Of a stretch of DNA of 64,000 nucleotides, positions 21,217 to 33,200 are shown in pieces. The notes under the pieces were generated by a model. That model did no database searches. It was not told where the DNA came from and saw only the letters and a program-made list of their open reading frames with translations. The stretch's first letter is position 1; each line of letters begins with the position of its first letter. The position numbers were made by a program, and so were the translations under genes. The DNA is from Echinometra lucunter. Lineage: Eukaryota; Echinodermata; Echinoidea; Camarodonta; Echinometridae. The stretch lies in assembly GCA_029962745.1 (NCBI GenBank), contig CM057154.1, positions 19,410,857-19,474,856 on the forward strand, given 5' to 3'.

Positions 21217-24200
21217 GTATAAAGTTTTTTATGGTAGACAGAATATGTTGTACATAGAAACAACAGTATTTAGCACCTAATAAATGTTGTGTATTAGTAT
21301 TATTATTATTAAAACATGTCTCTATATTTTTAGCCTGTTCCATGAGTTTTCAACAGCTTAGTGTCCTAAATTTCGACCTCACAATTCCTACAAACTAACC
21401 TAAACATTTCCAGTCAAATTTTATGATTGGGGGGACGTAAAGCTACGCACTTTGTTTTCAGCAGCTAAAAAGTCACAGAAATAATTGGCTTGTGCAAATT
21501 TCATTTCTATATCTTGATTCTACATATTCCAGAGTTGATTTGTGGAGAAAATTGCGATGGGTGAATGTCTACAACGCATATTTTCAGGTCGATAACAATG
21601 CCGGTATCACATTTTATTCTGAAAAATGAAGGGGTCCTAAAGCTACGCACATGCAGTAAATGAATGCAGATCTTGATACTGAAATTGACTGTGTGTGTCG
21701 GTGTGTATTTACCCCGATTTGGAGGGGTCACATTGTGCGTGTATGTGATTTGTATGGTGCATAGCTTTAGGACCCGTGTAGCTTTAGGACCTCCGACCAT
21801 ACAAATTTAAAACACCGATATTCATTGTTCTTTTTACTTTTACAACACTCTTTTTCATAGATACAGTTGCAGATATCCAGAAAGGAGATGTACCAAATTC
21901 TGATTTGGGGGGGGGGGGGGGGGTTGTTTTTGTTTTTTTCGATGATAAGTTTTAATGACGCTGACTAGATTCCATCAAAATATACCTGTACCTTACTATT
22001 TCCTTATATAAAAAGTCACATAGGAAAGTATGAAAATATACACATTTAGTCACTTATCCTTTTGCTTTTACCACTGAACATTGGTAGTGATAATTTTCTC
22101 ATTTTTATCCAAATTTCAAAGGCTCTATGAGAGTGAGATGCAGCGCTCAGGGCGCCCCTCCACCCTGGTCACCACCCCGGACCAACAACAAACCTCGACG
22201 GAACCTACCCATGTGGCCCTCACCTTTCCCCCACGCTCCTCCACCAAGCCAGAGCAGCCCCCGTCCCCTGGAGGCCAGCATGGGGTGGTGTCACCCGCCC
22301 AGGGGAGCCAGAACGAGACACTGACCTTCGACAAGTTTGAGGAGAAACGGAAGCAGAGGCAGAACAGCAAAACAAAGTCCATGAAGACGCTCTTCTCAAA
22401 GGGCGCCAAGACACCAAACAGAGGTAAGAGAAGATATACGCTTGACGGGAACATTTGACTGTTCCGGGATTTCTAATCACCCCCTATTGTGTAAAACTTC
22501 ATAGGAAAATTGGCACAAATTAAATGTAATGCCTCTGTTACAGCAACTATCAGAGAGTTTGATGAAGACAAATTATAAATCAACAACTGAAACTTACTGT
22601 AGATAAATCTCCGCTAAGACCGGGTGAATAATAACTTTCATGAATTTATCAGAGAGTTTCTTCTGTAGCAAGAGTTCTGATATATGAATTGTTCTCGGCA
22701 GTACATAATACCCATGGTTCCAATACCATGTGTGCAGGATTTCAGACAAAGTAGAACCATGTGTAAAATTGCCCCGACATGCATGGCAACAAAGGTAAAA
22801 AAAAAGAAAAGAAATTGAGTATACATTCCTAACAGTAATAACAAATGCCAGAGATTTGTTTTACTTTTGGCAATATATTTAAACTACTGCAAGCCTGTGA
22901 AGTTTCCAGGGACAGACCAGTGTACTCCCCATTAAGTAGCTACAGTGTAGTTGGTAATAGGTTGAAGGCTGAAAGAAGCTGTAAAATTTTATGAGTAGGA
23001 TTTTCCCTCATGGTCATACAGGGAAGAGAAAGAGAGAGAGAGAGAGGAAGATAGAGGGGAAGAGAGAGTGAGAGAGGGAGAGAATGTGATGTGGTCACTT
23101 GATGTAGTCAGTGACCAGATTGCTTACAAATTCTGAACAGGTACCACATGTATCCATCCATATGGGTAAAAGTGTACATGGGTAGAAAAATAAATGTGAA
23201 TGCACAGGCTTATTCAATTTCCACTCTCCTGCTCTCCCATATCTTGTAAGTTGTATTTACTGATATACATGTAGGGTTTCAGAGCTCCTAGTGGTGCAAG
23301 TATCTCCACTATAAGTCTCCGCTTCGGGTCACGCTGCCATCCCGTGATTCGCGCGGGAGGGGGAATCCCTCCGCCCACCTCCATCCTCAGGAGTGGCAGC
23401 ACGTGTCCTTGATATGTGTGGATTTTTTTTCTGGGGAGAACAATGGATATATGCTCATCCTTTTTTTTTGTCATCAGTGTGCAATCAACTTTTTATACAA
23501 ATCAGTTGTTTCTAGAAAGGACAAAGCTCTGGCAAGCCCAGGTTATATGGTCCAACTTTTACCTAGCAAGCATGTCTGTACTGGTATTTAATTTTGAGGA
23601 CTTGTAATATTAAGGACATTTTAATTCTTTATTTTGTTACTCCTGATTTCACATTCATGTTTGCAGGACATGTTATCTGCCTGTTCATAAATGCTGTTGA
23701 GTTAATCAATCAATGTTGAGTGAATAATAACAACATTCCGCTCTTGTGTAGCGCATATCACATTATTATCTAACTTCTCTATGCGCTTCCAAAGGACTTG
23801 GATATTATGGAGCTTATAAGTGGGTCACTGAACATGTTATGAAGGTTTAAGTCAAATGTATTAATTAAGGCCATCAAAAAGATTCAATTATTCAAGGTGA
23901 AATATTTACAAATAACTTGTTTGGCACAATTCAGGGTTGTTTGGCACATTTCAGGGCTATTGACACAATTTCTTCTTTTGGACCTGTGACTAAATGAAAT
24001 ACACATGTTCAAGTATATTTTTGTATGCCTACATAATAGCCATGATAAATTGTAATTATACTTAGGCCAACATTTGTAAGCTGTGGAGGTGCCGTGGTCG
24101 AGTAGTCTAAGGCGCTTGACTGGAGACGCGAAAGTCGGGGGTTCGATCCCCGCGGTACAGCACTTATGCCCTCGAGCAAGGCATTTTATCTACATTCCTC

Positions 24201-27200
24201 TTTTATCGTACATCAAATAAATGAAAATGCTATGATAGGCATTATTGATACCAACATGTGCACATGTTTTTAAAAAAAAAAAAAAAAAAAAAAACATTTG
24301 TAAGCTTGATGTCTTCATTGGAAGTGATGTGTAAGGCTCAATATTACATTGACTTAAAATCACTGTGTAAGGAACAAATTATTTAGCCATGTTATCTTCT
24401 ACTTTTCCAATCTCATTCACGATTATAGAGGGAGCCACTCCAGCTCCCCATGGGCGGCTTGAAAAGCAGATCAGCATGGAGAGCCAGCGCGCCATGGGGG
24501 ACTTTATGGAGTTCCTCAAGATTCTCAATAGACCCGCGGCCCAGGATTTAAACAAGCAGTGCAGGGCATTCGTAGAGAGACTTCAGAGGGAGTCAAATCT
24601 GTCGGTGGAAGAGCAGGCAGAACTGGTCCAGGACTTCTATCATAGCATGGGGGATAGGATGAGCACCCATAGTGCCTTCAAAGGTAAGAAGCAAATTTGT
24701 TGCACTGCTACAAGGCCTGAGTCACATTTGACTATGACAGTAACAAGATTTTTCATTAGAGGTACGCACTCCAGCTGCTCTGCTACATGTCTACACATGC
24801 ATACTCACACATGCACACCACATGATGAATGATAATAATATGCCTTTGGTGTGTAGTGCATATCACGTTATGATGTAACGTCTCAGTATACTGCCGAAGG
24901 AGTTTGGATCTTATTACCCTGGCTTTAATTGTAGCAACCGTAGCGCTTAGTGCGTTTAAGGAATAAATCTTACCTGGTACTCACTCGCTACACTTGGGTC
25001 GAATGTGGCAAATATAGATTGATGTCTTGCCCAAGGACATAAATCTGGTGACAGGGATTTGAACCCTGTACCTTGCAGTTAACAGTCCAGGGACTTCTGC
25101 ACTGGACCACAACACCTCTATAGTCAATTGTACCTTTAATTGAAAATCTTGTTATTCTTATGGATCAGATTTGACCAAAGCCGTACTTACATGGTACCAT
25201 TGAAATATATCATCTGCTGAGTGTTTAAGTACATACATGAGTATTATTAATCAATGCTTTTCAGTCTCTCGGCAGACGATATGTTAAATAATAATGATAA
25301 TAATAATGATAATAATAAGATTTGTATGGTGCCAAATCCATTTGATAATCAAATGCTCAAGGCGCGACTTGTGCAAAAGATGGAATTACATATACATAAC
25401 AAATAGACAAAAAGTGCAATAGGATAGGTAAGGACATGAGAGAATATGGAAATCAATTGTAGGCCAAATGAAACAGATATGTTTAAGATTATTTTTGAAG
25501 ACATTGACAGAACTACTCTTTCTAATAACCTGAGGGAGAGTGTTCCATATTGACGGCCCAGCATGAGTGAAGGTTCGCCCCCTCCCCCCACTTTGTATGA
25601 AGCCTAGGAATGACAAGTAAACCATAATCTTTAGAATGTAGCAATCTAGAGGGAATGTAATGTTTGATCAAGCTAAGGTTGTACTGTGGAGCACTTCTTT
25701 TGGCAGTTTGATTTTGTAATGAAAATAAAGTCATGTCTTCACATCTTTTCTGTTTAGCATCATGCACCTTATTTGGAAATCTAATTTTTTTTTTCAGTTT
25801 TGCTTTTGTCTTATTTGTTTTCTTTTGTTTGTTGTTGTTTTCATTTCTTTTCTTTCTTTTTTTTCTTTTCTTTTTTCCCCCCTGCTTTTTTTTTTTTTTT
25901 TTTACTTTATTTTGTTGCACATCATATTCCAGATTTGACCTTATAGCACTTAGAAGTCTACATGGAAATAATCCTTTTCATTTTGGACATTTACACAATT
26001 ACTGCTACTTGAGACCAGATTTGAAGAGCTTAAATATTGAGTTAAAGCGTAATATATTCTGGTAGTTTGAGATGTGGCCTTTTAGGAGTCGGAAGTTTTC
26101 ATGGCTAGAGTAATAATAATATGAATATGCCGTTCTTGTGTTGTAGCGCAAATCACAGGATGTAACTTCTCTATGCACTTCTAAAGGACTTTAGATATTA
26201 TTACCTCAGCTTTAACTGGAGCAACTGTAATGTTGTCATAGAATGATTGCTTAGCTGTCCATAGTATTATAAACGACATGGCTCCATGGGGTGGGGGGGG
26301 GGGGGCGGGGGGACAACAAGATGATAATGGTGATGGGAGAAAAAAAACTGCTGATGACCATAGCAGTACTGTTACCGAGTTTTCTTAAGGACTAATTCAA
26401 TCAACTTTCGCTCCTCAAATTGGCAACACTGTACTGCTGTGGGTTTTTAAAAAAAGAAACCTGAATTTTAAGGCTTTTAATATTCCAAATAATTTTAATT
26501 AGAAATTTATAAAAGCTGAGTTATGAGAAAAGAAATAAGAGCAAATGTGGCTAGTAGTCTAGACCATCCACATTACATGCAGTTATGTCATGTGCGATAG
26601 CGAGTTGCGCCTTCCAGTCAACATGATTTCTTCTAACAACAGTGGTACATGTAGGATTTATAGCATCTGAAGGACGAAGTGAACTGAAAACTTCACTAAC
26701 CAACTCTTTTTTCTTCTGGACTATCTTCAGTGATGTCACAATCCCTCATTCAAAAATTCCACCGTCATATTTGTGCCCTGTTAACCCATAGAGGTACAGT
26801 GTCTCCTTTAGGAGATGCTTTGGCAGTATCTGTTAGTCCAGAATGCTGGGTATTACACATTATACATGAGCAGAAATAGAAAAATTCACTGAAAATTTTT
26901 AGTCCATTTCCAACGCAGTATGATGCAGCATTCTCGAATTAGAGCAATTTAATCGTAACGAATCATTATACTCTTTAAATTGACAACACAGTGAATATTA
27001 CATAATCACCGTTTCTATGTTCAAATTGGCAATTTCTGATTAAATCTTTCCTTTATAATTCATTTTGGTTCAGGTTATATCCATATTTATTTTTTTCAAA
27101 CAACATAAGAGAAGAAAAAAATAATAGTTGCTGCCAATTTGAGGATTAAAGACGATTAAATTTTACCTCTAGAAAGCTCTGTCCTGCTATGGGTTAATTT

Positions 27201-30200
27201 TCAACAAAGTGCATTAAATCCAGCAAGAAAGGAACATCAGTTAATTTGATTTAAATAAAGGAACATCTTTCATGCAACACCCTTTTCTTTATACGGCAAG
27301 TACATATTGACTATTCAGAATTAATCTAATCATTGGTGATTCCTGTTTCAATTTCGTTGCAGAATTCCGTCGCCGCGAAGAAATCCATTTACGTCAAACA
27401 GTTGATGGCTCTGACAAAAATGACCCCAAATTTATGTCACGTATGTTTTGATTCTTCAAAAATCTCAAAGAAAAAACAAGGGAAAGAAAATAAAAGCATG
27501 CTCATGAAAAATGTCTGTTTCGTTTTGTATTTTTTCCTGTTTTGTTTTGGTTTGTTTGTTTTTGTTTTTTTGTTTTTTTAACTTTTGCAACCATTTGTGA
27601 TTTTTTTCCCTTTATCTTTTTTGTTGTTGTTTATGTTTCGTACCCATATCGGTTTAAGTTACCATCTTTTTTGTTCTATTTTTTGTATGTTTGTGTAGTT
27701 TGTATGTTTTGTTTTGTTCCACTTTTATCAATTTTTGGGGGGTTTTAAATCATTATAACATAGGTCTCTTTAGGTTCCCACTAACGAGTAGATATCCTGA
27801 TAATCACTCACATTTTCATGAGGCACCCAAGAAATGCTTGTCACATGACCAAGGTGAAAGGTCATACATGTACCTTTTTACGGCCATGCAGGCAGTTGAA
27901 GAGAATCTCATGCAACTTTCTGGTGTATAATGCATTTTGGCATGTTGTCTGCACAATTCTAACCCCTCCCCTCCAGACCCATCACAAACAGTGTGATGGG
28001 TCTCGTGCATCGTGTAAGAATCTTGCAGGTTTTTGTGAAGGTCTATTCGTCACCATTTCTTCTTATTCCTTCTAACATTCTTTACGGTCCTTTTCTTTGA
28101 GTTTGATGATTTTCAGCGTTCATCAAGAAGTTTGTAGACTGGCTACAGCACCTGAGACCAATAGCCCTTGAGATTGACAGTCCTCCAGGCCAGAGTGTGA
28201 TCTATGGACTATCTGTCTCTTGTGCTGTTGGTCTACTGGGTTGTCCTGTTTTAAAATAAGGCTTACTTTCATTCATGAACATAATCTCTGCTGGGTGATT
28301 AAAAGAAAAACTAGAATATTTAGTAATAATATATAAGAATAATGGGAAAACAACATACAGTAAAAGGTTTATTAAAAACTGAGAAAATGTTAGCTCTTTG
28401 CTTCATGATAATCGACGCTATCATGGACCATCATCATTGTCACCATGGTATTTGTATCGATGAAGTGATTGTAAATTATGTAACAGATGTCATGTTATAA
28501 CATTACATCTATTCAGAGATAGATGGATGTTAACTCTGTGCCAATAGATTATTTGAGTAATGCTATAGTCACATCCAGACATGCATGTTCTTGCACATAT
28601 AGGTTTGCAGGCTGCGGTCGACTGGGGCAGCTCCTGTAATATATCATGGTCCCAACCAGTTGTGCATCTTTGTGCATCCCTTCTTGGGCATTTTGCCTTC
28701 TCCTAATACAGCCCCTCTTACCTGCGAGAACTTTTTGAGGCGAATGTACAGCTCCTGTAAGCCTGTACATGTGCCGCTGAACTGAAATGCAATGTACCAC
28801 GGTTCAGTATGGCAGTGTATAGCACCACAGGCTTTGTGAGACCTTCGCAGATAGCCTGTGCAATGTTCGCAAGAAGACCATGCTGGAAGGATGACGGCTG
28901 CACGTGTCACCTGCATTCATCCAAACACGTTGCCCCAAACAGAGTTTGTAGGACCAGAGATTGTTGGACATGTCCAAGAGCCTCCTTGTTTGTCTTGCAT
29001 TATCCGATGTGTTTGGAATATGCATCCAATACAAGGATTGTCTGCAAAATCCCTCACGGACCACATGCAGAGAGATGCGCGGCTGGTTGTGACCAACGCT
29101 TGAATGCCCCTCTGGCTCCAAAATGACGATTTCATAACATACATACTGGGCCCTGTTGCATAAAACTTGCCATTTATGCCTTTTGATGGTAACTTTGCCA
29201 TCAATGGTACCTTCCATGGAAACCTTGAATTTTGACTGGCTGTTGAGCAATGTTACCATGGTAGTTACCATTGATAGCAGAGTTACCATTAAAGTGATTA
29301 CACAATGGTAAATTTTTTTTTGATATATTATCGAGAATAGAATTCTAAGAGGAATAACATTAAAAATTTGATGATTTTCAATCGATATCAATGCATTTTG
29401 GATGAATTTCTCATAAAAAGTCAAGAGTTGACCAAAAAAATTGAGTATGAGGTATGACGTAAAAGTGGGTACCTACATGTAGCTTCGCGCATTGCAGACT
29501 GTACAATATGTATAATACCTTGCGCCCATTTTGCTAGAAGTGCGCAACAAGGTACCCACTTTGACGTCATTTTGACGTAAAAGTCGGTACCCAGTTGAAA
29601 CTGGGCCACAGCTGAGGGGTCCAAAATATCCTGAAATCTTACCATATTTGGGGGTTTCCTTGGCAACACGACTTTTAAAAAAACTTTAGGCAGATGATTT
29701 TCTGCTAATAAAATCATGCTCTTTAAAATGAGCTAACATTGTTTCAGCATTGGGTACCTCCTTTAATGGTAAGTTTTATGCAACGGGACCCTGGTATACA
29801 TGCAGCTATAGATGCAGTATATCTATATACTGTACAAAGTGTTCGAGGTGTGGTGAACAGCCTGTTTCCACTGACAGATATACATGGTTGATGCATGGTT
29901 TTCTTCTGCCTGTGGCATGCACAGCCCCATTATCAAGACATGCACTAGTCTGGTGCTAACAGGGCTGTCCACCACACAAGCATGGCATGACGGATTAATA
30001 CTGACAATGTGAAAGAGGTATATAAAATCATGGACTTCCAGAAAAGAGGATCCCCACCCTCTTGCTAACTGCAGAGTTACAAAAAAATTCAGGCAAGATT
30101 TTGTTCTTGCCATGAAATATAATCCTAACCATTAAGGGAACCAAAACCCTGGGGAAAAATCAATTTTAATGAAAAAAAGAGGGTTACTTCAAAATGGCAG

Positions 30201-33200
30201 GTTTTTGTGGACAACTCGTAATATGCTTTGTACACAAAATTTCATATTTTCTCCATTATCTCTAAAGATGCTGCTTGTATCTTTTTGAACTCAACATATG
30301 TTGTGTCAAATACATTTTCAAACGATATATCTTGAACCAAGAAGAAAACAGGCTGCACCTTGAGAGATAATAAAGAAAATACATATTTTTGTGTTCAAAG
30401 CATATTAAGAGTGTCCACAAATGCCATTTTGATAGCAACATTGCCATTGTGAGGGTAGACATAGAAAGTAAATTGAGACTTTTCAGTCTTTCATAACTTT
30501 CTCATTTTATAACTGACTTTGATGGAGCCTTTTTTAATTGTTTCTCTCTATCCTCTTTTCATTCAAATTGATTTTCCCCAGAGTTCCATTCTCCTTTAAA
30601 AGGTTTTAGAATACAGTAATTTTACATACATTATACCACATTACGACATTATAGCTTTTATGGATGTCTGTTCACATTTGTACAATGCTATTCATTTATC
30701 CAGCCTTGGAAAATTCATAAATTTTGTATTTAAAAAAAAAATAGAAATGCTTAGTGCGCCAGAAATTTGTCATTTGATAAGATTTATAGTTTTTCTTATA
30801 CTCTTTGTAATAAGTAAGGAAGACTTATTTGAATTATCCTACCTGATGCTGCATTACATCTCAAAAGAACCAATGCATATCACATAAAAAAAGAAGCGCT
30901 ACAGTTACCTTTCATTTGCCCATTTGAAATTCTCACAAAATAATTCTTGCTATTGTATAGATTATGCTCAATTATCATAAAATCTTAACAAAAAATATTG
31001 GCAATGATATTGTGATAGAAAAGGTGATTTTATTAGGTGACACGACATTTGCTCCTGCGACAATTGCTGCTGTCTTTGATTTCTTCGAAGACATAGGGTT
31101 AGGGTTAGGATTATGATAGGGGTTACGGTTCAGAATAATGTGAGGATAAGGATTAGGATAAGTGTTAGGTTTAGGGTTAGGTTTTATGTTTGGCTTAATG
31201 TGCAGATTTTCCCTAGGAGCAATTGTCACCGGAGCAAATGTCATGGAATCTTTTATTGATAATATTTAGAGAAAGTATGACTTCACATGGAGTGCATTAG
31301 GGGTAACATTTAGGCCTGAATTCACAAAAGAGGTTTATGTTTAAAGCCTGGGGAGCGTTTCATGAAGAGTTTTGTCGGTGAAAATCACAAATAACAAATG
31401 TTATAAGCTACTGAAAATCCTCGCATCGGATTGGCTGAAAGCAAATTAGTCAGTGAAAATCACCGACAAAACTCTTCATGAAACGCTCCCCTGGTTTATA
31501 TGTAAATAAAATAAGCGTAAGTAAGAGTGGAGAAGCGTAGATAAGCGGAAGTGAGCATATAAAAGCACATTACTGCCTACCCACTGGACAAGAGTGCATT
31601 TGCATTTTACACGTTTGGAGATTTAGACCATGGTTTAGATTTAAACCTCTTTTGTGGATTCGAGTCATAAGGTTTACTTGCAGGTCTGTTAATAACTTTA
31701 CCACAAACATATCATACATGTAGTCAGGACATTTTTTCTTCACCATGGCAATGAACTTGACCAGGGGGTGTTTCACAAAGACTAAGATTGACTGAAATCG
31801 CACTGAACTATGACTGGCCATTCATGCCACTTTTTTTTTCAGCATGGGTTTCTCATGAAAATTGTTGTCACAAATGTGCAGAATTGACCTTTTTTTTATA
31901 GTTCATTGATGAAGAAAACAAGAAAGGTGAATTTTGCAAATTTGTGCCTATGATTTTCATATCCCTTGAGAGACCAATAGTGAAAACACACTGTGGCATG
32001 AATAGCCAGCTATAGTTACATGTAAGTGTGATTCGAGTCAGTCTTGGTCTTTGTGAATCACCCCCCTGGTCATATGATTTTTTGGTAAACATCTCATGTC
32101 TAACAAACTTGCACTTCTCGTTGTACTCTGACTGATTCTCATCTTTATTTAGGACATCCTGTGCAGATATGTATAGAAATCATCACATGATCGTTACTCA
32201 TCCTGTACACCTCATACCTGTACGTGTTGTATCATGTCCACGAGGCTGTGTGTCACATCTCTCATTCTATGTACAGGCATACAAGAACAAGCAAATAGAC
32301 ATTAGGGACAGAAAGCAATAAATTTGTTATATTAACCCATAGAAGGACAGAGCTTTTTAGAGATCTAAATTAATCATCTTCAATCCTCAAATTGGCAAAA
32401 AAAATTTTTTTTTCCACTCTTACATAATTCGAAAAAAATAAATATAGATGTAACTTGAACCAAAATGAATTAGGATTGCAAAATTTAAGCTGTAACTGCC
32501 CATTTGAACATGGAAATGGTGATTATATGATATTCACTGCATTACCAGTTTAAAGAGTTTAATGATTAGTTAAATTTAAACTGCTCTAATTCGAAAATGC
32601 AACAACATTGGGAATGGACTCAAAACTTTCAGTGAATTTTTCTCTTTCTGCTCATGTAAAGCATGTAATGCCCAGCATTCTGGATCAGCAGATACTGCCA
32701 AAGCATCTCCTAAAGGAGACACTGTACCACTATGGGTTAAAAGAATTCTTAGGGATGAAAAGGGTAATTCAGTTTTTTTTTTAATTTGTGTCATCTGCAA
32801 CAAAATGAGAATAAAGGAATAATTCCCTTTTGTCAAGAATTCTTGGGGGGAAAATGGTAATTCCCTTTCTATAAACTTTATTTCATCTGCAACAAAATAA
32901 AAATGTGTTGGAAAAGCACCGTAGATTTGACATAGCCAAGAGCTGAAAAAAAAACAAGAAATAATGGAGAAAAAAAAAATAGATAGCTTATTGCCTGAAA
33001 ATTATTAGTGGTATGCTTTCAATATGATCATACTACAGAAAACACTGCAAGGAGAATAATAGTCAAATGCTTAATTTTATTCAGATGCATAAAGAAGAAA
33101 ATTGGTATTTGAAATTATACTACCATTCTAAACATACATTAAATGAGGATACATGCACTATGTATTAGATACCACATTCATGAACATAATGGAGTTGTTG

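Noticed and set aside
24083..24160. Functional tRNA-Leu-like gene
   Set aside because: The anticodon loop is the wrong size and the acceptor stem has a mismatch. A SINE body, poly-A tail and 13-bp target duplication follow, so it is a retroposon head.
28804..29424. 206-codon open frame on the minus strand
   Set aside because: No recognisable motif, mixed composition, and it overlaps the inverted-repeat element at 29150. It has no supporting splice signals and is probably chance.
31095..31190. True telomere or chromosome fusion point
   Set aside because: The hexamers are degenerate, short and framed by transposon-like inverted ends inside a RABGEF1 intron.
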